Assembly (NCBI RefSeq): GCF_019175385.1
Contig: NC_083339.1
Location: 43,739,330 to 43,803,329 of the forward strand
Direction: 5' to 3'
DNA: 64,000 bases
From: Lycium barbarum
Lineage: Eukaryota > Streptophyta > Magnoliopsida > Solanales > Solanaceae
The notes under the pieces were generated by a model. That model ran no database searches, was not told the DNA's origin, and was given only the letters and a program-made list of their open reading frames with translations. Positions 48,959 through 60,741 of the stretch are shown here, piece after piece. Position 1 is the stretch's first letter. Every line of letters starts with the position of its first letter. The translations under genes were made by a program, and so were the position numbers.

Positions 48959-49563
48959 TACATATGCATGAGAAGTATTTTATGAAAAGCTAAGCATGCA
49001 TGGTATCCGCCTTAAAATACACTCAGATGTACAGGTTACTCTTCTATCTCACGATATGCTCTATATTTCCATCATGTTACTATTCATGCACTGCATCGCA
49101 TACTATGTTATTATTCAAACCTTACATACTCGGTACATTACCCGTACAGACGTCCCTTCTTGTGGACGCTGCGTTCATGCCCGCAGGATCAGGTAGCTAG
49201 CCAGACTATCCACATCAGTAGGACCTCCCCTCAGCGGCAGTCAGTACGCTCCATTGATCTGGAGTTGCAGCCCTTTTGGTATGCTATCTTGTTATGTACA
49301 CATATAGGTATGGCAGGGCCTTGTCCTGTCACATCTACAGTCTGTATTCTATAGAGGTCTGTAGACAGTGATGTGTAGTTGTGATGTTATGCAGCCTCGT
49401 CGATGCTTGTTTTGTTGTACACTATATGTAGTGGCCTAATCGGCTTGCGCTGTTACTCTCAGCATTTATGATTATGTGTAAGCGTTGGCCGGGAGTTCTA
49501 GATACGGTGTCTCTTGTGTTGATTGTTCGGGAGGCAGTATAACTCAGTTACAGATTATGTATG

Positions 49564-52121
49564 TGTCACGACCCGACTAGGGGCCGTGACGGGTACCCGG
49601 GGCTCACTACCGAGCACCACTCATTCCCTTACTTATCATTCATATCATAAGAAAGTCATTTTCTCATTTGGAAACATAACCACTTTACACATATATATAT
49701 GTATACATAAGCCCTTCGGCTATCAAAATAATACAAACATATACATTAGAAACATTGTGAGACTATACTACCCACACCTGTGTATCTACGAACCTCTACT
49801 AGAGTGCTAGACAAAGGGACGGGACAGGACCCCGTCATGCCCAAAATATACATATGTACACAAAAGAATAATCAAAGGCACCTCCGGAACAATGGAGTGC
49901 TCTCAAGTCAGCTAACAGCTCCTACGAGTCTGGATCAAGCTCACTTCCCTGTCTACCTGTGGGCATGAACACAGCGTCCAAATAAAACGGACGTCAGTAC
50001 GAACATTGTACTGAGTATGTAAGGAAAGAATGAAATGAACATAATAGAAGAATCATAAGCTATAGGACGAAGATATAACCTGCATGAGTTTCATAGTTGA
50101 ATACATTTCATTCATATATCGTGCATTTATATAATTGTAGTACATGTGTCATCATAGTGCATATATCATCGCATCATAATCCTCGTAGTTAACCCGCGTC
50201 CGGGTAACCATCATATGCCGCCCACTAGTGGTGATCATGTCCGGCCTTCTAGGCGCGGTGGAATCATAAGCAGCCCGCCTTAGCGGTGACAAGTCCGGCC
50301 ATTTAGGCACGGTGGAATCATAAGCAGCCCGCCTTAGCGGTGACATGTCCGGCCATTTGTGCACGGTGGAATCATATCGTCATATACCCATCGTAACTCA
50401 ACATATTCATACATGGTATAGGAATATTATAAACTTACATTATTGATCATCTCATAGACGTATCCTAACTTAGCATCATTATACATTTATCATTTAAAAC
50501 ATACATTAGAACTTGAAGCAACTATGGCTATGTCGGGGTGACATAAGGTCGTGAGCCCCCGATTCCATTATGAAGCATTTATAAGTAGTATACCTCACCT
50601 TGAAGGAATAGTATATAAGGTGAGTGTATGTAATAAATGACATCATTAAGTATATAAGAACATCGTATCATAAACTCTAGAATCTTTAGACTTAAGCTCA
50701 TCATCATCATTATTGGGCTCGTAATGTATCTCTTATCTCATGTAGTTACTCATGAACATAAACTCTTAGCTTTCCAGGATATAGAGGATTCATGGAGAAG
50801 AAGGAAAAATCATGCCATCGGATTCATGCCATAGAAAGAAAGGACTAGCCTCACATACCTTTTCCGTTTAACTAATCTATTGCTTGCTTGTTCTCATTCA
50901 ATGCCCACGTTTCTACCTTCAAAAGAAGTCGCATGAACATTAGCTAATCGATTACTTAAACGTGCTTACTAAAGCTAAAGAAAATTGGGCAGCATTTCCT
51001 TTGTTTATACAACTTCTCCCATATTCTATATCAACTCCCAAACATTCATAACAACATTCACAATATAATAGGCAACAATCATCATTCATCTACATCATTC
51101 GCATTTCACAATTTCACTCCAATTTCTCCATAATCATGATCATAATTCAATATTGCATTTCCTCACACATAATACTTATTCCATGTTCTAAATGTCATTC
51201 ACAACATACCAATATTCATAATTCACCCCAAACTACTACTCAACAATGACACTATTCATACATTCATGACCCCTTTCCTATATCTTTCTACAATCCATGT
51301 GTTTTTAACTTTCAACACCTTAAACAACCAAGAATGATCATAAAACTCACCTTATATAATGGATGAATAAGCCTTGAGGGGAGATTCTCTTCTTGCACAA
51401 AAACCCCAGCTCACTTCCTTTGAGATTTCTTGGCTTAGATGAACTTTGATATATTTTCTACACTTGATTTTTGTGGGTTTGATATATTTGATCATAGATT
51501 TCTCTTGGTTTCTTGTGGATGAATAATGGAGGGAGTTCTAGAGGGTTCTTTAGGTGTGGAGAAGTGAAATGAAATGAATTAAAATGAGAGGGAGGTGTCC
51601 TTATATTAATCATGAAATTTGTCCCGACCAGAACATACGGACCAACATACGGTCCGTACATTTTAACGGGCCGTATGTCTGGCCGTATGTTTGGTCCAGT
51701 GAGGACCCTTATTCTGGGCAAGACATACGGTCCAACATACGGTCCGTATGTTTTATACGACCAGTATGTTTGGCAGTATAACGCCCAGTTGTCTGAAACT
51801 CGTTTTCGTCGACTCGTTTGATCTCCAATCCTTATGGAACCTTCTTGACACTTGATTAACACTTCAATACCAATATAAGGGACATTATCACTCTCCCCCA
51901 GGACATCATTACGCCTTCATTAACTCGTCGCTCATAATTCTTAACCGACACGCAACATATCCTTTACTTCCCTTGACAACCTTTTTCCCTTGCGTCAAAT
52001 GTCTTTGTATCTCGATTAGGATCATCAAATGCTGTTTCTTACTTATCAAAATGTCGTATAAGTCCTACCCTTCGCTAGCCTATTCACTGTACGTTAATGG
52101 GGAATTTTCCAAGGTGTCACA
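49564..52121 (-). mobile_element. Del-2 3' LTR
   Basis: On the minus strand it begins TGTGACACCTTGG (one base off the usual TGTTACACC) and ends CTAGTCGGGTCGTGACA; 2558 bp. It has a palindrome cluster at about 51625-51785 (TACGGTCCGTA type) and a 54/55-bp tandem repeat at about 50231-50365. Confidence 0.9.
50231..50375 (-). repeat. 54-bp tandem repeat in the Del-2 LTR
   Basis: Two full units plus a partial third. They share GTGACATGTCCGGCC and GGTGGAATCATAAGCAGCCC, spaced 55 and 54 bp. Because 54 is a multiple of three, the minus strand shows an open 18-residue repeat (SPLRRAAYDSTVPKWPD). The same array is at about 58008-58150 in the other LTR. Confidence 0.8.
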
Positions 52122-52324
52122 TTCTTCCCCCCTTTTGGAACATTCGTCCTCGAATGTTAAACACTCGAGAATTCTACAAAACTTTCGCCAGAGTTTCCCC
52201 TGTAAGATGGCACTACCATCCTGTCACAACAACACAGAATAATATTGCATCACAGGGCCACAACACTACAGCAATATAAATTGGCCACACACGACCAAAA
52301 TCATGAAAAGAAAGCATACATACC

Positions 52325-53782
52325 TCATAATGTTAGTGTTTCATATTGAATCTCTCCTGGGGGTTGGAATAAGTGCGGGTACTTCGACTTCATACTCTCT
52401 TCTGCTTCCCAGTTCATTTCCTCTCGGTTGTCATTTCGCCACAAGACTTTGACTGAAGCTACTTCCTTATTTCGAAGTCTTCGTACTTGCCTGTCTAAGA
52501 TGGCAATGGGCACTTCTTCGTGTGTTAGCTTTTTCGTCACTTGAACATCACTTATTGGAATAATTTTCATGGGATCTCCAACACACTTGCGGAGCATTGA
52601 AACATGGAAGACTGGATGGACTGATTCAAGCTCTAAAGGCAAGTCCAATTCATAGGCTACATGACCCACCTTGCGGATAATTTTATAGGGTCCAATGTAT
52701 CGAGGACTTAATTTTCCTTTCTTGCCAAATCTCATCACACCTTTCATTAGCGACACTTTCAAAAATACCCAATCGTCAACCTGAAATTCCAAGTCTCTCC
52801 GGCGGTTGTCCGCATAAGATTTTTGGCGACTTTGGGCTGTCAACAATTGATCTCGGATCATCTTGACTTTTTCTACCGCTTGCTGAATTAATTCAGGGCC
52901 TATCAGCTGTACTTCTCCTATTTCAAACCATCCAATTGGGGATCTACACTTCCTTCCATATAAAGCTTCATACGAAGCCAGTTGGATACTGGAATGGTAG
53001 CTATTGTTATATGCAAACTCAATCAGAGGTAAGTGATCATCCCAACTACCACCGAAATCTAGTACACATTCCCGTAGCATATCTTCCGAAGTCTGAATGG
53101 TACGTTCGGCTTGTCCATCGGTCTGCGCATGAAATGTCGTGCTAAGTTTCACTTGGGTACCTAGACCTTCTTGAATGGACTTCCAGAACTTGGCTGTAAA
53201 TTGCGCTCTTCTATCTATGATAATGGATAGTGGAATACCATGGAGTCGCACAATCTCTTTGAGATACAACCTCGCATAATATTCTGCTGAGTATGTGGTT
53301 CTGACTGGGAGAAAATGAGCTGCTTTTGTTAATCTGTCCACAATCACCCATATAGAATCATACTTTCCTCGAGAACGAGGTAACCCCACAATAAAATCAA
53401 TGTTGATCACTTCCCATTTCCAAGTAGGGATTTCCATTGCTTGCAATAACCCTCCTAGCTTTTGATGTTCGATTTTCACTTGCTGACAATTTGGACATTG
53501 GGCTACAAATTCAGCTATGTCCCTCTTCATGCCATCCCACCAATATATCAGTTTGAGATCGTGATACATCTTTGTTGCACCTGGGTGAATAGAATACCGA
53601 GAATAATGGGCTTCTTCTAGAATTCGACAGCGCAATTCTGCGACATTCGACACACATAGGCTACCTCGGTATCTAAGAATTCCATCTAGGGAGATTTCGA
53701 ATGGAGACTTCTCTTTCTCATGAAATACGTCTCTATAATGGCTCAACTGAGGATCTTCATATTGTCGCTCTTGCAGTTCCAT
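52325..53782 (-). CDS. pol: Del-2 integrase and chromodomain segment
   Basis: 485 open codons on the minus strand, ending with TAA-side residues after PPGEIQYETLTL. Integrase zinc finger (HYSRYSIHPGATKMYHD, CPNCQQVK), catalytic Asp in NIDFIVGLPRSRGKYDS, second Asp in SIIIDRRAQF (Asp kept, Gly changed to Arg), Glu in DGQAERTIQTSED. C-terminal chromodomain-like end with VPIAILDRQVRRLRNKEVAS and KYPHLFQPP. Its upstream part joins in frame, through a TAA, to the RNase H segment. Slightly worn compared with Del-1. Confidence 0.9.
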   Translation of the reverse strand: MELQERQYEDPQLSHYRDVFHEKEKSPFEISLDGILRYRGSLCVSNVAELRCRILEEAHYSRYSIHPGATKMYHDLKLIYWWDGMKRDIAEFVAQCPNCQQVKIEHQKLGGLLQAMEIPTWKWEVINIDFIVGLPRSRGKYDSIWVIVDRLTKAAHFLPVRTTYSAEYYARLYLKEIVRLHGIPLSIIIDRRAQFTAKFWKSIQEGLGTQVKLSTTFHAQTDGQAERTIQTSEDMLRECVLDFGGSWDDHLPLIEFAYNNSYHSSIQLASYEALYGRKCRSPIGWFEIGEVQLIGPELIQQAVEKVKMIRDQLLTAQSRQKSYADNRRRDLEFQVDDWVFLKVSLMKGVMRFGKKGKLSPRYIGPYKIIRKVGHVAYELDLPLELESVHPVFHVSMLRKCVGDPMKIIPISDVQVTKKLTHEEVPIAILDRQVRRLRNKEVASVKVLWRNDNREEMNWEAEESMKSKYPHLFQPPGEIQYETLTL

Positions 53783-55715
53783 ATGCAGGGACGAAACTGT
53801 GGGATCATTAATACCAATCCTTGCACTACCCGAATCAATTACACGTACTCCAAGATTAGCTAGTTAGTGGAGCTCATGAATCATCTCTTTCTTTTCCGAA
53901 GGAACTTCACATAGGCTGCCCATTGATCGGCGGCTAAGCGCATCAGCTAATACATTTGCTTTTCCGAGATGGTATAAAATGCTCACATCATAATCTTTCA
54001 ATAATTCTAACCACCGCCTCTGCCGCGGATTCAACTCCTTTTGTTTGAAAATGTATTGAAGACTCTTGTGATCTGTATAAATATCGACATGCACATCCAT
54101 ACAAGTAATGTCTCTACATTTTTAATGCATGAATGACTACAGCCAATTCGAGATCATGAGTTGGGTAGTTCTTTTCATGTTTCCGCAGCTGTCTCGAAGC
54201 ATAAGCAATGACTCTACCGTACTGCATTAACACATATCCTAACCTAACACCGGAAGCATCACAGTACACAACATAACCATCTGGCCCTTCTGGAAGTGTT
54301 AAGACTGGAGCTAAGATTAATCTGTCCTTCAACTCTTGGAAGCTGCGTTCACAAGCATCATTCCACTAAAATTTAACTGGCTTCTAGGTTAGCTTCGTCA
54401 ATGGGGTTGAAATAGAGTAAAACCCCTCTACGAACCTTCTATAGTAACCTGCCAATCCCAGAAAACTACGGACTTCTGTAGGCGTTGTAGGCCTTGGCCA
54501 AGTCTTCACAGCTTCAATTTTTTTATTGTCGACTCGAATACCATCATCTGAAATAACATGGCCCAGAAATGTCACAGAATTCAACCAAAACTCGCACTTG
54601 GAAAATTTGGCATATAATTCTCGGGTTCGAAGAATTCCAAGAACAATACGTAAATGATCTGCATGTTCTGATTCTGTGCAAGAGTATACCAGAATATCGC
54701 CAATGAGTACTATCACAAATAAGTCCAAGAGTGGCCTGAATACATTATTCATCAAATTCATAAACACTGTCGGAGCATTAGTTAACCCAAACGACATCAC
54801 CCGGAACTCATGATGGCCATATCTCGTTCTGAAAGCTATTTTGGGAATATCTTCTTCTCTAACTCTCACTTGATGATAACCCGACCTCAAGTCTATTTTA
54901 GAAAACCACTTGGCACCCTGTAGTTGATCAAACAAATCATCAATCCTTGGGAGAGGATATTTGTTCTCTATTGTCACCTTATTTAACTGCCTATAATCGA
55001 TGCACATTCGTAGGGAACCATCTTTCTTTCTCACGAACAAGACTGGTGCTCCCCACGGTGATGAACTGGGTCTAATAAACCCCTTCTCAAGCAAATCTTT
55101 CAGCTATGCCTTTAGCTCTTTCAATTCTACCGGAGTCATTCAGTAAGGAGGAATGGAAATAGGCTTGGTATTTGGCAACACATCGATTGCGAAATCAATC
55201 TCTCTTTCTGGAGGAAGGCCTGGAAGTTCATCTGGAAATACATCCAGAAATTCATTCACTACCGGAACGGATTGGAAAGTTGGCGACTTTGCTTCGGTGT
55301 CATGTACTCGGACTAAGTGATAAATATAGCCCTTAGCTATCATATTGTTTGCCTTAAGGTAGGAAATAAACCTACCCTTTAGAGATGTTGTATTACCCTT
55401 CCATTCAAGCACGGGCTCTCCCGGAAATTTGAATCGAACTATTTTCATCCGACAATCAACATTAGCATAACATGAGGCCAACCAATCCATACCCATAATC
55501 ACATCAAAATCTAACATTTCCAGCTCAATTAAATCAGCTTTGGTATGGCGATTGCATATCACAAGTACACAATTTTTATACACCTGTCTAGCTATCACGG
55601 GATCACCAACAGGAGTAGATACCTCAAAAGGTTTAATTGGCTCAGGTTTCACCCCAATGCAACCAGCAACATACGAGGTAATATAAGACAAGGTAGAACC
55701 CAGATCTATCAATGC
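53783..55715 (-). pseudogene. pol: Del-2 protease end, RT and RNase H remnant
   Basis: Minus strand. Protease MIDLGSTLSYITSYVAGC (DLG at the active site), [15 protein letters not shown], then [22 protein letters not shown] falls after SIPPY where Arg is expected, and a TAG inside LKELKA-LKDLL. RT follows: [48 protein letters not shown], with LIGD replacing the catalytic FIDD of Del-1, so the RT site is altered. TAG stops follow LTKLT and KPVKF. RNase [18 protein letters not shown], a TGG-to-TAG change after HALKM, a one-base insertion near 54105, a TAA after HELH. Confidence 0.9.
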
Positions 55716-57120
55716 ATATACATCATGGAAAATATGGATAATGTACCTGTAACCACATCTGGGGAGGACTCAAGATCCTGTCGTCCGACTAAAGCGTACA
55801 CACGGCACTGAGTGGCACCTGAAGTAGATGCTCCCCCTCTGCCTCTACCTCGACCTACTGAAATCTGGGGAGTCTGTCCTATCGGGCGCACTGAAGAGGA
55901 ACCAGCTGCTGATCCTGTGGGCTGAGCCCCACCTCTGCCATACCTCGAGGGGCAATCTCGCATCAGGTGCCCAGTCTTTCCACAAACATAGCAAGCATAT
56001 GTGCCCTGGCGACATGGCCCCGAGTGTAATTTCCTGCACTGGCTACATCGTAGAACTGGTGGTCTCCTCTGACAATAATCACCCCTAAACTGAGAATCCG
56101 AAGCTTTCGAACTATGACCCTGTCCTGAAGGAAAGGAGCGATCAAATCTCCTATCTGCAAATCGTGGAGGCGCACTAGTCACCGACTGGCATGAATGTCT
56201 GGAATAAGTCTGCCTCGATCCCCCTCTATAATGGCTACCTGCCCCCATAGATCTGGCCCCTTGCTTTGCCTTCTATCAATGTCACGATTACCCCTTTGCG
56301 GATGTTGTTGTCCTTCTAAATTCTGGGCATGGGCTTGTATTCGGGAAATATCCATCCCCTCTTGCAGCGAAGCCATCAAACAATCCTTAAATAAATGTGT
56401 CCCTAAGCCACTCACAAACCTGTGCACTCTATCTCCCATATCGGCCACCATAGTCGGGGCATGCCTAGCCAATGAATTGAATTGAAGGCTATACTCCCGA
56501 GCACTCATATTCCCTTGTTTCGAAATTAAAAATCTATCCGCTCTGGCTCGGCGGACCTCGGGTGGAAAATAATGGCGGATGAAGGCATCCACAAATTCTT
56601 GCCAAACGGGAGGAGGTGCATTTTCTTTTCTTGATGCTAGCCAATTATTGTACCACAATACCGCCACATCTCGAAGTCTATAAGATGGTAACTTCACAGA
56701 TTCAGTTTCAAAGGCATGAATGATCCTCAACGTTCTCAGCATCTCATCAATAAAACCTTGCGGGTCTTCATCCGGCTTTGACCCGAAAAACTCCGGAGGA
56801 TTCAAACTCATAAAATCACGGGCTCTGGTACTAGCTGCCCGATCACCTGAGCCCACATTCTGCCACTGTGCCTGGGCGGCAACTAACTGTGTCAATAGAT
56901 GAATGGCCTCGGTCACTTGTTGACCCGAAGCAACCGGTGGAGGAGCTGGAGCTGAAGCTCCTCCTTGTTCTTCTTCATTGGGCGGGGTGGAGGAAGTATT
57001 AGATAGAGCCTCATTATGTGACTCGCCCTCTTCTACATTCATGGGCGGCTCTCTTTCTACCCGTCATTTCATCGTAGTCTTGCCCTTCTGGGCAGCTGTA
57101 GCTTTTACCTTTGGCGGCAT
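55716..57120 (-). pseudogene. gag: Del-2 gag remnant
   Basis: Minus strand, ATG at 57120. A TGA at 57066-57064 replaces the Arg at codon 19. Then EAIHLLTQLVAAQAQWQN, Gag domain (FIDEMLRTLRIIHAFETE, VLWYNNWLASRKENAPP, EVRRARADRFLISKQGN), a one-base frameshift near 56255, Cys/His motifs CSQCRKLHSGPC and CYVCGKTGHLMRDC, and the Arg/Gly tail. The gag-protease junction is open (GATQCRVYAL), showing that gag and protease are one frame in this family. A further frameshift near 55715 precedes the protease. Confidence 0.9.
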
Positions 57121-57310
57121 TTCTGAAACCATAGCACACTATTAGGGAGGAGAAAATCTTATAGCACAGCTCTATCGCACGATCTCTTAAGATGAAAGAT
57201 GGTCATTTTTCCTAAATGCCCTGCAGCCACTTGTTTATTAGTGTGGCGCGCAACACACCATAAACAAGACTCTACTAGACACGGCTCGTAGACACTTCCT
57301 AGGACTGAAC

Positions 57311-57323
57311 TGCTCTGATACTA
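57311..57323 (-). other. Del-2 primer binding site with one mismatch
   Basis: Minus strand reads TAGTATCAGAGCA, four bases inside the LTR edge; the intact site is TGGTATCAGAGC. The second base changed from G to A. Confidence 0.75.
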
Positions 57324-57327
57324 CTTT

Positions 57328-59929
57328 TGTCACGACCCGACTAGGGGCCGTGACGGGTACCCGGGGCTAACCACCGAGCACCACTCATTCCCTTACTTAT
57401 CATATTCATATCATAAGAAAGTCATTTTCTCATTTGGAAACATAATCACTTAACACATATATATATATATATATATGTGTACATAAGCCCTTCGGCTATC
57501 AAACTAATACAAACATATACATTAGAAACATTTTGAGACCATACTACCCACACCTGCGTATCTACAAGTCTCTACTAGAGTGCTAGACATAGGGACGGGA
57601 CAGGACCCCGTCATGCCCAAAATATACATATGTACACAAAAGAATAATCAAAGGCACCTCCGGAATAATGGAGTACTCTCAAGTCAACTAATAGCTCCTA
57701 CGAGTCTGGATCAAGCTCACCTCCCTGTCTACCTGTGGGCATGAACACAGTGTCCAAATAAAACGGACGTCAGTACGAACATTGTACTGAGTATGTAAGG
57801 AAAGAATGAAATGAACATAATAGAATAATCATAAGCCATACGAGAAAGATATAACCTCCATGAGTTTCATAGGTGAATACATTTCATACATATATCGTAC
57901 ATTTATATAATCATAGTACATGTGTCATCATAGCACATATATCATCGCATCATAATCCTCGTCGTTAACCCGCGTCCGGGTAACCATCATATGCCGCCCA
58001 CTAGTGGTGATCATGTCCGGCCTTCTAGGAGCGGTGGAATCATAAGCAGCCCGCCTTAGCGGTGACATGTCCGGCCATTTAGGCACGGTGGAATCATAAG
58101 CAGCCCGCCTTAGCGGTGACATGTCCGGCCATTTGGGCACGGTGGAATCATATCGTCATATACCCATCGTAACTCAACATTTTCATACATGGTATAGGCA
58201 TATTATAAACTTACATTATTAATCATCTCATAGACATATCCTAACTTAGCATCATTATACATTTATCATTTAAAACATACATTAGAACTTGAAGGCAACT
58301 ATGGCTATGTCGGGTTGACATAAGGTCGTGAGCCCCCGATTCCATTATGGAGCATTTATAAGTAGTCTACCTCACCTTGAAGGAAATAGTATATAAGGTG
58401 AGTGTATGTAATAAACGACATCATTAACTATATAAGAACATCGTATCATGAACTCTAGAATCTTTAGACTTAAGCTCATCATCATCATTATTGGGCTCGT
58501 AATGTATCTCTTATCTCATGTAGTTACACATGAACATAGACTCTTAGCTTTCCAGGATATCGAGGATTTATGGAGAAGAAGGAAAAATCATGCCATCGGA
58601 TTCATGCCATTTACAGAGAGGACTTGCCTCACATATATTTTTCGTTTAACAAATCTATCGCTTGCTTGTTCTCCTTCAATGCCCACGTTTCTACCTTCAA
58701 AAGAAGTCGCATGAACATTAGCTAATCGATTACTTAAACGTGCTTACTAAAGCTAAAGAAAATTGGGAAGCATTTCCTTTGTTTATAAAACTTCTCCCAT
58801 ATTCTATATCAACTCCCAAACATTCATAACAACATTCACAATATAATAGGCAACAATCATCATTCATCTACATCATTCGCATTTCACAATTTCACTCCAA
58901 TTTCTCCATAATCATGATCATAATTCATTATTGAATTTCCTTACACATAGTACGTATTCCATGTTCTAAATGTCGTTCACAACATACTTACAATCACAAC
59001 ATACCAATATTCATAATTCACCCCAAACTACTACTCAACAATAACACTATTCATACATTCATGACCCCTTTCCTATATCTTTCTACAATCCATGTGTTTT
59101 TAACTTTCAACACCTTAAACAACCAAGAATGATCATAAAACTCACCTTAGATAATGAATGAATAAGCCTTGAGTGGAGATTCTCTTCTTGCACAAAAACC
59201 CTAGCTCACTTCCTTTGATATTTCTTGGCTTAGATGAACTTTGATATGTTTTCTACACTTGATTTTTGTGGGTTTGATATATTTGATCATAGATTTATCT
59301 TGGTTTCTTATGGATGTATAATGGAGAGAGTTCTAGAGGGTTCTTAAGGTGTGGAGAAGTGAAATGAAATGAATTAAAATTAGAGGGAGGGGTCCTTATA
59401 TTAATCTTGAAATCTGTCCCGACCAGAACATACGAACCAACATACGGTCCGTACATTTTATACGGGTCGTATGTCTGGCCGTATATTTGGTCCAGTGAGG
59501 ACCCTTATTCTGGGCAAGACATACGGTCCAACATACGGTCCAACATACGGTCCGTATGTTTTATACGGCCAGTATGTTTGGCCGTATAATGCCCAGTTGT
59601 CCGAAACTCGTTTTTGTCGACTCGTTTGATCTCCAATCCTTATGGAACCTTCTTGACACTTGATTAACACTTTAGTACCAATCTAAGGGACATTATCACT
59701 CTCCTCCAGGACATCATTATGCCTTCATTAACTCGTCGCTCATAATTCTTACCCGACACGCAACATATCCTTTACTTCCCTTGACAACCTTCTTCCCTAG
59801 CGTCAAATGTCTTTGTTTATCGATTAGGATCATCAAATGCTATTTCTTACTTATCAAAATGTCATATAATTCGTGCCCTTCGCTAGCCTATTCCCTGTAC
59901 GTTAATGGGGAATTTTCCAAGGTGTAACA
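57328..59929 (-). mobile_element. Del-2 5' LTR
   Basis: On the minus strand it begins TGTTACACCTTGG at 59929 and ends CTAGTCGGGTCGTGACA at 57328; 2602 bp. Contains the 54-bp repeat (about 58008-58150) and a palindrome cluster (about 59425-59590) that is one ATACGGTCCAAC unit longer than in the 3' LTR. Confidence 0.92.
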
Positions 59930-60030
59930 GTATGGGCCCAGGATAGTCAGTGAGAAGTAAATGCAAGCATAGGAGTGCTTGGCCAGTAGTGGTCCGGTAC
60001 TCATCACGGCTCATCGGTTGGGTCGTGACA

Positions 60031-60214
60031 GTCTTACAGGTGCATTTCATACCAATAATGAAACCATCCAAGAAGGAAGCTAAAAGTAAATGGGTAAACC
60101 TTTTTGAAGAATTGGTGGATGAGAAGGACGAAACTATTAATGAGTTAGTAAGCGAGCTAGATAAAATATATGTTTTAGGTCATCTTGACGGCATAGATGA
60201 GAAGCAGCAGCAGT

Positions 60215-60246
<32 letters not shown>

Positions 60247-60741
60247 GGACAAGACCAACAACATGAGATTGAACAAATGCATGTATTTAATAAAGAAGAT
60301 GGTGTTGAGCAAATGCAAGTGGTTAATGAAGACGATCATCTTCACCAAAGTCCTAAACATGAGACGCCTATGATGAATTATGCTCTAAATGATTTTGGTG
60401 TTTCTAGTATTATTGCTTCTGGTTTTTATATATTAGATTCTAATTTTTATGGAATGGGTTCTGGTAGTAAATTTATGACCCTAAAGAAACGGTTGAGAAG
60501 CAGTTAGATTGAAGGTTGTCCAGAAAAAATGAAACTATCTTTGGATGATATTATAAAAAAAAAAAAAGTGAATATTTTGGTACAAATACACGATTCTAAA
60601 GTTCCCAGGAATATCAGACATCCAGCTAAGTATAAGAGCCCATCTTGGACAGGTGATGGACGCCCAAAGAGGAAACACAAAGTAACTGAATTGATAGTGC
60701 AATCGTGCAAGCATCGACTATTTAGAAAAGATGCAGTATAG
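60031..60741 (+). pseudogene. Broken Gln-rich, acidic reading frame of unknown family
   Basis: One frame (about 235 codons) runs from the edge of the family G LTR to a TAG at 60739-60741, with stops at 60214-60216 (TAA in a Gln run) and 60505-60507 (TAG). Order: KPSKKEAKSKWVNLFEEL with charged helix-like sequence, a CAA/CAG-coded poly-Gln stretch of at least 13 residues, an acidic region with HVFNKEDGVEQMQVVNEDD, NYALNDFGVSSIIASGFYI, and a basic end HPAKYKSPSWTGDGRPKRK. The start is cut by the LTR. I do not recognise it. A DNA-transposon accessory protein or host gene fragment is possible. Confidence 0.5.
60214..60246 (+). repeat. CAA trinucleotide repeat
   Basis: About ten CAA units inside the reading frame at 60031-60741, encoding poly-Gln. 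Confidence 0.85.

Larger units (their letters stand above)
49564..59929 (-). mobile_element. Complete Del/Tekay chromovirus Del-2, 10.4 kb
   Basis: In minus orientation: 5' LTR 59929-57328, gag, protease, RT, RNase H, integrase with chromodomain, polypurine tract at 52136-52122, 3' LTR 52121-49564. Flanked by GTATG at 49559-49563 and 59930-59934. Proteins are close relatives of Del-1. Gag to chromodomain is broken by at least six nonsense codons and several frameshifts, so it is older than Del-1. It also inserted in the family G LTR. Confidence 0.95.
36644..60030 (+). mobile_element. LTR of family G, split by two Del elements
   Basis: Three pieces, 36644-36848, 47013-49563 and 59935-60030, join to about 2.85 kb. 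The first begins TGTTACACCCCAAAATAATT after a polypurine tract and the last ends CGGTTGGGTCGTGACA, so termini are TG...CA. Target duplications of the two inserts (GTTAC, GTATG) confirm the joins. In the middle piece short inverted repeats (GCGCGAACGCGC, GGTCCAGGCAGAACCTGGACC near 47620) stand ahead of TATATAAAGGGG at 47649-47660. It is the 3' LTR of the element whose internal end lies at 36158-36643. Confidence 0.8.

Noticed and set aside
50152..50364. Repeat protein with 18-residue units on the minus strand
   Set aside because: The 54-bp LTR repeat happens to be a multiple of three. It lies inside an LTR in both copies with no start or downstream coding context.
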